A stretch of 64,000 bases of DNA from NCBI RefSeq assembly GCF_024346675.1, contig NZ_AP024851.1, positions 558,001 through 622,000 on the forward strand, written 5' to 3'. The stretch comes from Photobacterium sanguinicancri. GTDB lineage: Bacteria > Pseudomonadota > Gammaproteobacteria > Enterobacterales > Vibrionaceae. Below the pieces are notes generated by a model. It did not search any database and was not told the DNA's origin. It saw only the letters and a program-made list of their open reading frames with translations. A program made the position numbers and the translations under genes. Positions 33,307 through 41,538 of the stretch are shown in pieces (positions within the stretch are counted from its first letter, which is position 1; each line of letters opens with the position of its first letter).

Positions 33307-33388
33307 TGTTTACACTTGTTAACATAAAACGTAAATAGTCATTGACCTACAAATTGTCGGTGATTATTCTAGCGTACACTTGTTCGCT
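33307..33388 (+). promoter_or_regulatory. Desaturase promoter with FabR-like operator and a second related palindrome
   Basis: TTGACC (33342-33347) and TATTCT (33365-33370) with a 17-base spacer form a good sigma70 promoter. Directly after it AGCGTACACTTGTTCGCT (33371-33388) is an imperfect palindrome (7 of 8 pairs) that closely resembles the E. coli FabR operators of fabA and fabB. A related palindrome TGTTTACACTTGTTAACA lies upstream at 33307-33324 with the same TACACTTGTT core. Control by a FabR-type repressor responding to acyl chain saturation is inferred. Confidence 0.6.
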
Positions 33389-33406
33389 GAGTTGAGAGTT
33401 ATACAG

Positions 33407-34531
33407 ATGGAAACGAATAAACCGCCAGTGATTTGGCTAAACGTAGCAATTTTTAGCTTAACGTTAGGCATTGCTGTGATTGGCACACCGTTATATGCGT
33501 ATTACGTTGGGTTTGATTGGGCACAATGCCTGATGTTGCTGCTTGCATTTAGTTATTGTGGCTTGTCGATTACTGCGGGTTACCACCGTTTGTGGTCACA
33601 TAAAGCGTATGAAGCGAATCGCTTCTTAAAGGTTATTTTTGCTATTGGCGGTGCTTTTGCGCTGCAAAACAGCATTCTGCATTGGTCTTCAGATCATCGT
33701 GTTCATCATCGCCATGTTGATAATAATGACAAAGATCCCTATTCGGCGAAACGTGGCTTTTTTTACAGCCATATTGGCTGGATGTTGCGTGAATATCAGG
33801 CTTCACGCTATACCGATTACTCCAATTGCCGCGACTTACAAAAAGATAATATTGTCATGTGGCAGCACCGTAACTACGCATGGCTGGCACTAGTAACTAA
33901 CTTTGGTATCCCATTGTTGTTTGGCCTTATTCATGGTGATGTCTTTGGGGCCTTATTATTGGTTGGTGTTGTACGCTTAGTATTGAGTCATCACACGACA
34001 TTCTTCATTAACTCGTTAGCGCACATTTGGGGCTCTCAGCCTTATACCGATAAAAACACCGCACGAGATAACGGATTCCTGGCATTCTTGACCTTTGGTG
34101 AGGGGTATCATAACTATCACCATATTTTTGAAAATGATTACCGAAATGGCATTCGCTGGTGGCAGTTTGATCCGACAAAATGGCTAATCAAAGGTTGTTC
34201 CTTGTTGGGGATGGCTAAGAACTTACGTACATGCCCAGATGATCGTATTGAGAAAGCACGTGCGACGATGTTACTTAAAACATTACAGACAAAACTCGCG
34301 GATGCACCAAATAATCAAGCCCGTCTTGAGCGATTAGAAGAAGAATATGAAGCTTTGATGCTGAAAATTTCGGATTACTACAGTGCCCAGAAGCGCATGT
34401 TAGAACTGAGAAAGGCCCGCCTAGTCAAACATTACGAAAACTTCGAATTTGTTCAGCAGTATGAACAAATGAAATCTCGATTAGAAGCACAGCGTAAAGA
34501 GTGGAAATTGTTAACTGCACAATATGCATAG
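33407..34531 (+). CDS. Acyl-lipid/acyl-CoA fatty acid desaturase with coiled-coil tail
   Basis: A ~374-residue membrane di-iron desaturase that introduces a double bond, probably delta-9, into saturated acyl chains. All three histidine boxes are present: HRLWSHK, HRVHHRH and EGYHNYHH, with four hydrophobic segments around the first and third. Compared with minimal bacterial enzymes it has an extra ~90-residue C-terminal coiled coil rich in Arg, Glu and Leu (from about residue 285). The ATG at 33407 is chosen; the longer frame from a TTG at 33380 runs through the operator. A FabR-like site suggests it is induced when unsaturated chains are scarce. Confidence 0.93.
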   Translation: METNKPPVIWLNVAIFSLTLGIAVIGTPLYAYYVGFDWAQCLMLLLAFSYCGLSITAGYHRLWSHKAYEANRFLKVIFAIGGAFALQNSILHWSSDHRVHHRHVDNNDKDPYSAKRGFFYSHIGWMLREYQASRYTDYSNCRDLQKDNIVMWQHRNYAWLALVTNFGIPLLFGLIHGDVFGALLLVGVVRLVLSHHTTFFINSLAHIWGSQPYTDKNTARDNGFLAFLTFGEGYHNYHHIFENDYRNGIRWWQFDPTKWLIKGCSLLGMAKNLRTCPDDRIEKARATMLLKTLQTKLADAPNNQARLERLEEEYEALMLKISDYYSAQKRMLELRKARLVKHYENFEFVQQYEQMKSRLEAQRKEWKLLTAQYA

Positions 34532-34569
34532 TGTGCACTTTCGTGATGGATAGGCTCAGCGTGTAAGAG

Positions 34570-34593
34570 AGGGTGGCTTCGGCCACCTTTTTT
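34570..34593 (+). terminator. Intrinsic terminator of the desaturase gene
   Basis: GGTGGC (34572-34577) pairs with GCCACC (34582-34587) around TTCG, followed by six Ts. Confidence 0.9.
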
Positions 34594-34767
34594 ATTGTCT
34601 GCATAAAAGCCACATTGGTTTAAACGTGTAGTTTGATCTGTTATAACAATGAATAAATCGTCTCGGTATTATTCCTGAGAGCAACTCAATTAACGAACAA
34701 TAGAGAATTTGCCATACTTATAAGATCATAAGTTAGTTATGGTATTGATATGGCAGGAGGCGCGGCA

Positions 34768-35679
34768 GTGTATCGCTCATTACTTATATCGCTAACATGC
34801 TTAGCATCATCAATTGCCAATGCAATTGAGTACCCATTACCGGAAGATAGCAGTAATTTGATTGGTACGATGGAGTACTATCAAGTTGAGAAGGGCGATA
34901 GCCTTGCTGATATAGCCAATAGTTACAATGTGGGCTTTTTAGCATTGCTGGAAGCAAATAAAGGGGTCGATCCTTTTCTTCCGACTCCCGGGAAGTTACT
35001 TGCGATTCCAACGCAACTTATTTTACCTAAAGTTGATCGTGAAGGTGTGGTTATTAACCTTGCTGAACTGCGTCTGTATTACTTTCCTGAAGATCAGGAC
35101 GTTGTTCATGTATTTCCAATTGGTATTGGCCGTGTTGGGCGAGAAACACCGTTAATGACCACCAAGATAAGTCAAAAAACCAAGAACCCGACATGGACAC
35201 CTACCGCGAATATTCGTAAAGAGTATCGTGAGAAGCGTGATATAGAGTTACCATCGGTTGTTCCAGCAGGTCCTGAAAATCCATTAGGTGACTATGCAAT
35301 GCGGTTAGCGCATGGCAGCGGTCAGTACTTGATCCATGGTACCAATAAAGATTTTGGTATAGGAATGCGTGTGAGTTCTGGATGTATTCGAATGAACCCT
35401 TGGGATATTGAATGGTTGTTCCCGCAAATCCCTAAAGGCACGAAAGTTCAGATTATCGATCAAGCGCTGAAGCAAACACAAGAGCCTGATGGCGCTTTAT
35501 ATGTTGAGGTGCATCAACCATTATCGAAAACGGAATCTCAGCTAGGACAAGATAAGAAGGTCAAAGCAGATGAAGACCTTCTTTTAACAATTGCGAATGA
35601 TGATAGAGCGTATTCCCGCTTGAATGCAGCATTGAATTTACAAATGGGTATCCCTGTTGAAATCAAAGTACTGAATTAA
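34768..35679 (+). CDS. L,D-transpeptidase with LysM domain (ErfK/YbiS family)
   Basis: A ~303-residue periplasmic enzyme. The signal peptide ends near IANA, a LysM peptidoglycan-binding domain follows (~37-81, VEKGDSLADIANSYNVG), then the YkuD catalytic domain with HGTNKDFGIG and the nucleophile Cys (about residue 206) in SSGCIRMNPWD. In enterobacteria this group attaches Braun lipoprotein to peptidoglycan. A GTG start at 34768 is preferred over the ATG at 34750 because a perfect AGGAGG lies seven bases before it. The gene converges on an lpp homologue, its probable substrate. Confidence 0.92.
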   Translation: MYRSLLISLTCLASSIANAIEYPLPEDSSNLIGTMEYYQVEKGDSLADIANSYNVGFLALLEANKGVDPFLPTPGKLLAIPTQLILPKVDREGVVINLAELRLYYFPEDQDVVHVFPIGIGRVGRETPLMTTKISQKTKNPTWTPTANIRKEYREKRDIELPSVVPAGPENPLGDYAMRLAHGSGQYLIHGTNKDFGIGMRVSSGCIRMNPWDIEWLFPQIPKGTKVQIIDQALKQTQEPDGALYVEVHQPLSKTESQLGQDKKVKADEDLLLTIANDDRAYSRLNAALNLQMGIPVEIKVLN

Positions 35680-35694
35680 AACACTCCAATTGAG

Positions 35695-35721
35695 TCACTA
35701 GGTAGCCTTACCTAGTGATTT
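35695..35721 (+). terminator. Hairpin after the L,D-transpeptidase gene
   Basis: TCACTAGGTA (35695-35704) pairs perfectly with TACCTAGTGA (35709-35718) around GCCT, followed by only three Ts. Confidence 0.6.
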
Positions 35722-35905
35722 ACTCACGCCAACCTGCCTCGCGACACTTTTTACCTCTAGTTTTCTGATTCTGATACGTGATGAACTACAGCGTGACATC
35801 AAACTATTAAGTATTTCATGAGCTAATGTTAGATGTGCAGTGATAAAAAGAATTGATGTGAATTATTAGAAATTGATGAGGCGTAGAAACAGTGAAGGCG
35901 CAAAC

Positions 35906-35935
35906 AAAAAGTGGCGCCATAAGGCACCACTTTTT
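35906..35935 (-). terminator. Intrinsic terminator of lpp
   Basis: On the minus strand a 13-position stem (one G-T pair) around a four-base loop ends in TTTTT, 15 bases after the lpp stop codon. Confidence 0.85.
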
Positions 35936-35949
35936 CATTACGATATTGC

Positions 35950-36213
35950 TTATTTTGTGTACGAGCTAGCCATGTTATCAATACGTTGATTTGCACGCAT
36001 TGCTTCTTGGTAGGCTGCATCAGACGATGCTTTCGCGTCGTTTACTGCACCAGCCATTTGATCTTGTTGGCTTTGTAGCGCGCCAACTTGGTCAGATAAC
36101 ATGTCAACTTTGTTAGTTAGTTGTTGCATTGCGTCTGGTTCATCAGAACTAGAACAACCCACAAGAGCTGCACTTAAGATGATACCAGCAAGGATAGGTA
36201 ATGAACGATTCAT
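35950..36213 (-). CDS. lpp: Braun-type major outer-membrane lipoprotein Lpp
   Basis: An ~87-residue lipoprotein. The signal ends in the lipobox LVGC, then a serine spacer and heptad repeats of the coiled coil (VDMLSDQVGALQSQQDQMAGAV...AANQRIDNM-type). The C-terminus NMASSYTK ends in the lysine used for covalent linkage to diaminopimelate, parallel to NMATKYRK in E. coli Lpp. The ATG at 36213 starts a proper lipoprotein signal; an upstream in-frame start adds 20 unrelated residues. AGGAG lies 11 bases upstream. It tethers the outer membrane to peptidoglycan, and the convergent L,D-transpeptidase probably performs the attachment. Confidence 0.9.
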   Translation of the reverse strand: MNRSLPILAGIILSAALVGCSSSDEPDAMQQLTNKVDMLSDQVGALQSQQDQMAGAVNDAKASSDAAYQEAMRANQRIDNMASSYTK

Positions 36214-36391
36214 TTTTTTACATTCTCCTAGTTTGCCACTACAAACCGAGTAACAAAATGTTTTAGTCGGCAAATTGATTATGGCATAACTTCCTAAAAA
36301 TGCTCGTTAAAAAAACCAATTGTTTAAAAATAGCGCTCTCAGTCGCGAGAAATCTGTCTCCATCGCTGATGTTTACTTGGTTTTGGAATGC

Positions 36392-36862
36392 TTAATGGGT
36401 TTTTGTTTTTGGTGAATGATCATGCCCATTCTTCATGCCAGCGATGACTTTTTTCACTGGAACTGACAGGTTTTTGGTCTCACCGTTCGCAAATTTTAAT
36501 GTTAGTTTAACGTTATCACCTTCATGAAGATCGCTTTTTAATCCCAACAGCATGATATGCATACCACCAGGTTTTAACTCTGCCATGCTATTTGCCGGGA
36601 TGTCGATACTGTCTACTTTACGCATTTGCATCATGCCATCTGCCATAATGTGATTATGGAGTTCAACAACATCAGCAGCATCACTTTGTGCATCAATGAC
36701 TTGGCGAGCTGAATCATCTTTATTCATTAAATGCATGAAGATAGCGCTGTTAACGGCATTGGGGGGCGTAGCGCGCGCGTAAGCATCGTGAACCATCACA
36801 TCTGCTGAAGCGGCTGTTGATGCAAGCAAGAGTGTAGAGAGAGCAAGCGCTTTCAGTTTCAT
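36392..36862 (-). CDS. Periplasmic copper chaperone PCuAC
   Basis: A 156-residue periplasmic Cu(I) chaperone of the DUF461/PCuAC family. The signal peptide ends SAADA-like (STAASA/DVMV). The copper ligands follow the family pattern of His and Met residues: ELHNHIMADGMMQMRKV and, about 20 residues on, KPGGMHIMLLGL. A His-rich tail (GHDHSPKTKTH) may bind extra metal. It donates copper to the CuA site of cytochrome oxidase, directly or with Sco. It is the last gene of the operon with SCO1 and the FixH-like protein. AAGGAA precedes the ATG. Confidence 0.93.
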   Translation of the reverse strand: MKLKALALSTLLLASTAASADVMVHDAYARATPPNAVNSAIFMHLMNKDDSARQVIDAQSDAADVVELHNHIMADGMMQMRKVDSIDIPANSMAELKPGGMHIMLLGLKSDLHEGDNVKLTLKFANGETKNLSVPVKKVIAGMKNGHDHSPKTKTH

Positions 36863-36883
36863 TATTATATTTCCTTATTTAAG

Positions 36884-37501
36884 CTAATTGGCTGCTAATT
36901 GTTGGGGCAGGTTGCGTGTAATAGCATCGACTAAAATGGCGCTATTTAACGTATGTGGCACTTTTTCGATGAGGGTGCCATTAGGTTGTAATAAGTAAAA
37001 ATACGAGCTGTGATCAACCGAGTACTTCATCGCCGAATCTTTCATTTCTGTTCGCATGTAAAGTACACCGTATTTCTCTGCTAATGCTTTTATCTGTGCA
37101 TCTGAACCCGAAACGCCCGTAATGGTTGCGTGAAAATATCCAGCGTACTCAGCACTTTTCTCCGGAGTATCGCGCTCGGGATCTAAGGTAATAAACACAG
37201 GCCATAGCTGGGTTAAATTATCTTGAGGCAGTGACTGTAAAGCCGCAGATAAAACCGCAAGTGAGGTCGGGCATACATCGGGACAATGCGTGTAACCGAA
37301 ATAAACAATACGTAAGCGTTGATCGGTTGGTGAAAATAAATCGATGGTATCTTTGCCGCTGTGCAGTACCTTTAAATCGATATGCTCTGTTGGTGACTGC
37401 ACAATAGATTCTGAAGGGCTACTTTCATTTTGATCCATGATGTAGCGTGTTAATAAACCAGCTCCAAGCGCTAACGCTAAAACAATCCATTGGAATTTCA
37501 T
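36884..37501 (-). CDS. SCO1/SenC-family copper/thiol protein
   Basis: A 205-residue membrane-anchored thioredoxin-fold protein. One N-terminal span is followed by the Sco domain with the copper-binding CxxxC (Cys73 and Cys77 in GYTHCPDVCPTS) and the third ligand His164 in SVDHSSYFYL. Sco proteins deliver copper to, or keep reduced, the CuA centre of cytochrome c oxidase. The ATG overlaps the upstream gene's stop by four bases (ATGA), and the PCuAC gene follows after 21 bases. Confidence 0.94.
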   Translation of the reverse strand: MKFQWIVLALALGAGLLTRYIMDQNESSPSESIVQSPTEHIDLKVLHSGKDTIDLFSPTDQRLRIVYFGYTHCPDVCPTSLAVLSAALQSLPQDNLTQLWPVFITLDPERDTPEKSAEYAGYFHATITGVSGSDAQIKALAEKYGVLYMRTEMKDSAMKYSVDHSSYFYLLQPNGTLIEKVPHTLNSAILVDAITRNLPQQLAAN

Positions 37502-37953
37502 AGGGTCATCCTTACTGAAATGGGCAGGGGCGAAGCATGTGATGTATCGTTAATTGGCGTTATAGTGCCAAGCCATGTCATGGCGTCGGAGGTGCATACA
37601 GGCAGCAATAAATCGCCCGAAAATGTATTATCCGCAGAGCGTTTAAGTAAGAGCTTGTATGTCCCCATCATCATTTCATGACCTTCAAGTGAAAGCATTA
37701 AGCTATCAACCTCTGTGGGTAGTGTATTCCACTCAACAGATAACGTATTACTTACCATTGGATTTACCTTGTCTTTCGCAAGTGACAAAGTTGCATCATC
37801 TATGGTGCATAGAGTGCTAGAAAGCGCACATTTGGGATCTATTGATCTTGAGTCTGATTGGCTTTTTATTAGTTCATAGCTGGCAATGCCAATGGTAAAG
37901 CAAATGAAAATTTTGGCTGCGGAAGTAAATGTTGATGATAATGATAAAGACAT
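37498..37953 (-). CDS. FixH-like membrane-anchored protein, first gene of copper operon
   Basis: A ~151-residue protein with one N-terminal membrane span and a periplasmic domain. The domain has a cysteine pair (PKCALSSTLC), a methionine cluster GHEMMMGTYKLLL and a FSGDLLLPVCTSDAMTWLG segment. The order 'Met-rich loop, short strand, G-LxLPxCT, W' resembles FixH/YtkA-like proteins that assist oxidase assembly. The similarity is weak and read by eye. Overlap with sco1 (ATGA) and the presence of PCuAC support a copper-delivery role. The ATG at 37953 replaces a TTG at 37959; no clear ribosome site is seen. Confidence 0.72.
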   Translation of the reverse strand: MSLSLSSTFTSAAKIFICFTIGIASYELIKSQSDSRSIDPKCALSSTLCTIDDATLSLAKDKVNPMVSNTLSVEWNTLPTEVDSLMLSLEGHEMMMGTYKLLLKRSADNTFSGDLLLPVCTSDAMTWLGTITPINDTSHASPLPISVRMTL

Positions 37954-38115
37954 AAGCAAAAGCTGTTATATTGTAACGATTTTGTAAAGTTTAACATCTG
38001 ACTTTATAATCAACAGTTTAAAAGTCGATTTATGTGAGCAAGCGAGATTCTTTTAAGAGAGGAAAGTTGTAGCGCACGTTTATTGCAGTAGTACGTAGCG
38101 TATCTGAGGAAGAAT

Positions 38116-38138
38116 AAAGCGCCCATGAAAGGCGCTTT
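38116..38138 (-). terminator. Terminator of the DUF368 gene
   Basis: AAAGCGCC (38116-38123) pairs with GGCGCTTT (38131-38138) around a seven-base loop. On the minus strand it ends CTTTATTC, a modest T tract, eight bases after the stop codon. Confidence 0.65.
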
Positions 38139-38145
38139 TATCGGA

Positions 38146-39060
38146 TTATTTATCGCTAGCGAATTTCTCTAATCCCCAAACTAAACCAAATCCAAGAATC
38201 ATCGCCATAACCGCATAGATAACAAGTGATGGCTGGCCAGTAACTTGTTCAAAGTTAAATGGTGACAGGTTTTGCTCTAATAAAGGTACTTGCTGACCGC
38301 TTGAGTTTGTACGCCATGTTAGGGTTTCTTTCCATGGCCAAATTTTACTCAGTGTACCAATCATCAAGCCAGTTAAAAAAGTCAGGGCAATATCACGATA
38401 GTTGCGTAAAACCCATGAAAGCACGTGGGAGAACGTTAATAGCCCAATAACACAACCAGATGCAAACAATGCGAGTGTTGCGATATCAAGGGATTTAGCC
38501 GCCGCTAAAATAGGTGTGTACATACCGAGTAGCAGTAAAATGAAGCTACCCGAAATACCAGGTAATATCATGGCACAGATCGCGATAGAGCCAGCCAGTA
38601 AAATATTTAGCGAGGTTGGTTCCATATGTAAGGGGTGTAATACCGTAATACCATACGCAAAAATAGCACCAGCAAATAAGGCCACGACGCGGCTTAACTT
38701 CCAGCTTTCAATTTGCTTTAGCATATGAATCACAGAAATAATGATCAAGCCAAAGAAGAATGACCACAGTGGAATAGGATGAGTGTGTAGCATCCACGTA
38801 ATCACGCGAGCTAATGTGAAAATACTGGTAAGAATACCGCCGAACAACAAGATTAAGAAGATACCGTTAATATGCTCAAATGCGGCTTTGAAGCCGTTAT
38901 CACGCCATATTTTCAGAAGGCTAGGGTTAATACGACGTATGCTTTCAAGCAATGTATCGTAAATGCCTGTAATAAACGCAATCGTACCACCAGAAACGCC
39001 AGGGACAACATCGGCTGCGCCCATAGCCATACCCTTTAAGAAGGTGAAGAGCTTACTCAT
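38146..39060 (-). CDS. DUF368 family polyprenyl-phosphate transporter
   Basis: A 304-residue inner-membrane protein with about eight to nine spans. It carries the two family signatures: GAADVVPGVSGGTIAFITGIYDTLL near the N-terminus and AICAMILPGISGSFILLLLGMY in the second half, which are inverted-repeat re-entrant loops. Members of this family (named PopT in Gram-positive bacteria, with a V. cholerae homologue studied) flip undecaprenyl phosphate back across the membrane for reuse in wall synthesis. It is monocistronic here. The assignment to lipid recycling is from the family. Confidence 0.88.
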   Translation of the reverse strand: MSKLFTFLKGMAMGAADVVPGVSGGTIAFITGIYDTLLESIRRINPSLLKIWRDNGFKAAFEHINGIFLILLFGGILTSIFTLARVITWMLHTHPIPLWSFFFGLIIISVIHMLKQIESWKLSRVVALFAGAIFAYGITVLHPLHMEPTSLNILLAGSIAICAMILPGISGSFILLLLGMYTPILAAAKSLDIATLALFASGCVIGLLTFSHVLSWVLRNYRDIALTFLTGLMIGTLSKIWPWKETLTWRTNSSGQQVPLLEQNLSPFNFEQVTGQPSLVIYAVMAMILGFGLVWGLEKFASDK

Positions 39061-39513
39061 TATGTCTTTTTTACCTTGTATCGATAGATGTTTTCCGCAG
39101 CATTATACCCTGAGCTTAATAAAAAGTGACGTTATTACTTGTTCATTCTTGCTAACTTTTTGATTTATTGGACTTAGGTGGCGGTTTTAAGGTGAATTAA
39201 TCAATAGAGGAATGCCGGGGAATTTATTCAGTATAATTAATTTAATAATCATATGGTTAGCGATACTGTTATAAACAGTAGTTAAGAGGCGCGTTTGCTA
39301 AAATCATTGTGTTTGTTTCCAAAAATGTGCCGCAAGTAGCAAAGCTATGATTTAAAACAAGGTTTTTAGCAATAATGACTTGACGGTATAGGTCCCAATT
39401 GCCACAGTTGAATTATATACAGTGCAATGCTTATTGAGGCTGTAATATTTCCACTTTGGTCACTTCCCCAGTTTCACCAAAGCATAAAAACTAAAGTCAG
39501 AGGACGATGAGAA
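39061..39513. other. 453-base non-coding region with a 17 bp palindrome
   Basis: No protein gene is evident. TACTGTTATAAACAGTA (39264-39280) is a perfect palindrome with 7-base arms. It looks like a LexA box, but the half-sites are spaced by five rather than eight bases between CTGT and ACAG, so LexA is unlikely. The ribosome site AGAGGA for the VOC gene lies at the right end. Confidence 0.45.
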
Positions 39514-39912
39514 ATGATACCTAGAGATGCAACATTACGTGTTGTTCGCCCAACCGATAATCTGAAGAAAATTGCGTTGATGTACAGCAAAGCCTTAGGT
39601 TTTGAAATGGTCAAACAGTTTGAAGATCATGATGGATTTGATGGCGTTGTGCTAGGTCACGCAAACCACCCTTATCACTTAGAGTTTACCCATCAACGTG
39701 GTGTAACGGTTGGCCGAGCGGCAACAACAGATAACCTTTTGGTTTTCTATGTTGCTTGTAGCCAAGATTGGGAGCGTGCATGTCGTGCTATGATCGATGC
39801 TGGCTTTAATGTTGTGGAATCAAATAACCCATATTGGAATGGCGTGGGTAAAACATTTGAAGATGTAGATGGTTACCGTGTAGTGCTGCAAAATTTAGAT
39901 TGGTCATTATAG
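39514..39912 (+). CDS. VOC (glyoxalase/bleomycin resistance) superfamily protein
   Basis: A 132-residue protein with the two beta-alpha-beta-beta-beta halves of the vicinal oxygen chelate fold: RDATLRVVRPTDNLKKIALMYSKALGFEMV, then LEFTHQRG, and in the second half DWERACRAMIDAGFNVVESNNPYW with a terminal FEDVDGYRVVLQN. Putative metal ligands are His in YHLEFTH and Asp/Glu in the last strand. The reaction cannot be assigned; relatives include lyases, dioxygenases and binding-only resistance proteins. AGAGGACGATGAGAA precedes the ATG. Confidence 0.85.
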   Translation: MIPRDATLRVVRPTDNLKKIALMYSKALGFEMVKQFEDHDGFDGVVLGHANHPYHLEFTHQRGVTVGRAATTDNLLVFYVACSQDWERACRAMIDAGFNVVESNNPYWNGVGKTFEDVDGYRVVLQNLDWSL

Positions 39913-40250
39913 CGGTATAGTTTTTTTAAAAACTATTCTGCCTTGCCAATCTAATCAAAACTAAGCATTGATGTTACTCGTTAGAGTAAAGGTTAAATCT
40001 CTATTTTAAGTGCGTAGCCTTCCAGAATACATTGAATTCTCTCGCACTAAATTGAGTAGATAGATGGGTAGTTTATAAAGCAGCTAAGTTGGTAATAATT
40101 AGAGAGAGTACAATCCTATGATTGTGCTCTTTTTTTGTATCTGTTATGTGCTGGGTATTATTTTAACCATCGTCTCATCTTCTAGTCAGCTTTTCTCTCA
40201 GTTATTTGCTTAACTTTTAGCGAATGGGTTGCGGATATGAGGTGTGAGTC
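39913..40250. other. 338-base non-coding region with an isolated terminator
   Basis: A short AT-rich hairpin (ATAGTTTTT/AAAAACTAT) follows the VOC stop. About 190 bases later a convincing terminator occurs at 40106-40136, far from any stop codon, so the stretch between could be a small RNA or a long 3' UTR. No protein gene is supported. Confidence 0.45.
40106..40136 (+). terminator. Intrinsic terminator in an intergenic region
   Basis: GAGTACAATC (40106-40115) pairs with GATTGTGCTC (40120-40129), 9 of 10 canonical plus one G-T, around CTAT, followed by seven Ts. Confidence 0.8.
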
Positions 40251-40550
40251 ATGTGTAAAGGTGCTAACTCGATAATTAACATCATAAAAAGTGGCTTAGT
40301 AGGTTGTTTCGTTGTGTCTTTAACGGGAGCTGGTTTTTTTGTTAAGGCCGAATATTTATTATCAAAACAAGAATATATCCAGCTTTGTGTCGATACCTTT
40401 GGTGCAGATGCGATCACTCAATCTGTATGTGAGCAAGAGTACATAGCTCTAGTTGAGAAGGAGAAAGAGTTGCTAATTGAAGGGGAGGATGACGATATAG
40501 AACACGCATCTGCCGATAATATTCCACTGTATCAAGAAACTGAGAAATAG
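40251..40550 (+). CDS. Small unknown protein with hydrophobic N-terminus
   Basis: A 99-residue protein that I do not recognise. A hydrophobic segment (~11-32, IKSGLVGCFVVSLTGAGFFV) could be a signal anchor, and the rest is soluble with three cysteines and a very acidic tail (EGEDDDIEHASADN). GAGGTG lies eight bases before the ATG. It converges on an unknown exported-protein gene. Confidence 0.65.
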   Translation: MCKGANSIINIIKSGLVGCFVVSLTGAGFFVKAEYLLSKQEYIQLCVDTFGADAITQSVCEQEYIALVEKEKELLIEGEDDDIEHASADNIPLYQETEK

Positions 40551-40584
40551 ACAGTGGCACCATTACTCAATAGGTGGTACATGA

Positions 40585-41217
40585 TTAGATGCTGCTATTT
40601 ACTTCAATATATTGCTGAATGGGTTCTGAATGGATCAAGTTCGCAAAGACTGAACAAGGCTCAGATGGAAATTCTATTTTGTTTTGCTGATTACCGATAA
40701 GGGTAAGCAGCTTGTGTTCTGCTTGTTTCTTTGCATCTAATCGTTGTTGGGTATTAAAGTATACGAGCACTGGCGACATCAAATCTTGATCAACTTGCTG
40801 TAAGAGGTAATAGCAGTGGTTTATAGACATGCTATTAACTAACAAGGCGATGGCTTCTTTGTTTGTTGTGACTGTATTTGTATTCACGTTCAGTTGTAAC
40901 AAACGTTGCCACACATAGGTAGAGAGTAACCCCATTACGACATATTCGGGCTTTTGGTAAGCATTGAGCAATGCCTTTTCGTAATCGTCACGTACGCTAT
41001 TTTCGTTATTGTCAGTACCAAACAAATTGTCGTTATTGATTTCCACATACGCGGGGAGTTCTGTTGAACTAACCTGCCATTTAGCCAATAAATTTAATGC
41101 ACTGTACTGATTAAAAGGTAAATCTATATGGTGCTCAGAATCGAGTGAACCAGCATGGCTCGATGCCGTGATCATCATTGTAAAAGCTAAGATAAGAGCA
41201 GGGGGGCGTCGCTTCAC
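40585..41217 (-). CDS. Unknown exported protein
   Basis: A 210-residue protein with a clear signal peptide (MKRRPPALILAFTMMITASSHA) and no membrane span after it, so it is probably periplasmic. The mature part is mainly helical with two cysteines (SINHCYYLLQQ and FPSEPCSVFANL) that could form a disulfide. I do not recognise a family. It is transcribed away from the pds region with a 390-base upstream gap. Confidence 0.65.
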   Translation of the reverse strand: MKRRPPALILAFTMMITASSHAGSLDSEHHIDLPFNQYSALNLLAKWQVSSTELPAYVEINNDNLFGTDNNENSVRDDYEKALLNAYQKPEYVVMGLLSTYVWQRLLQLNVNTNTVTTNKEAIALLVNSMSINHCYYLLQQVDQDLMSPVLVYFNTQQRLDAKKQAEHKLLTLIGNQQNKIEFPSEPCSVFANLIHSEPIQQYIEVNSSI

Positions 41218-41538
41218 TGTTAATACTCTCTTTTGGTATAACTCGACAATCCAGTGTTAAAGATTGGTAATGGCCGCTTGAAAGTAAGCATTGTTCTTCA
41301 TGCATTTTATTAATCAATGCTTGGAGTAAATGAGTGGGAGGCAACAAGGAAAATAACACTATTGTTTCAAGCCATTTCAGGCGTTTTTTGGATACAGTTA
41401 CAATTAAAGAGTGATAGCCTTACAGTCGTTCAGGTCTTATCTAGCATCTCCGAAATATGATGAATTTATACTGTTTGGTAGTAAGGTATGAGGCGATTGA
41501 CGTCACATCCATCAAACGCCTTTTTTGGAGAAACAATA
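41218..41538. other. Region upstream of the small membrane peptide gene
   Basis: About 320 bases with no gene seen except the leader of the 27-codon frame at its right end, including a terminator-like hairpin at 41491-41526. The left part should hold the minus-strand promoter of the unknown exported protein. Confidence 0.4.
41491..41526 (+). promoter_or_regulatory. Attenuator-like hairpin just before a small membrane peptide gene
   Basis: AGGCG (41491-41495) pairs with CGCCT (41517-41521), extended inside by TGA/TCA across a small internal loop, and is followed at once by six Ts. The next bases are GGAG, the ribosome site of the 27-codon frame. A terminator placed immediately before a ribosome site suggests attenuation, or alternatively the end of an upstream transcript. 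Confidence 0.45.

Noticed and set aside
39264..39280. LexA box TACTGTTATAAACAGTA
   Set aside because: The half-site spacing is wrong for gammaproteobacterial LexA (five instead of eight bases between CTGT and ACAG); kept only as an unexplained palindrome.
40118..40213. 31-codon hydrophobic frame starting inside a terminator
   Set aside because: Its start codon lies in the loop and stem of a convincing intrinsic terminator, so the hairpin is the simpler reading.
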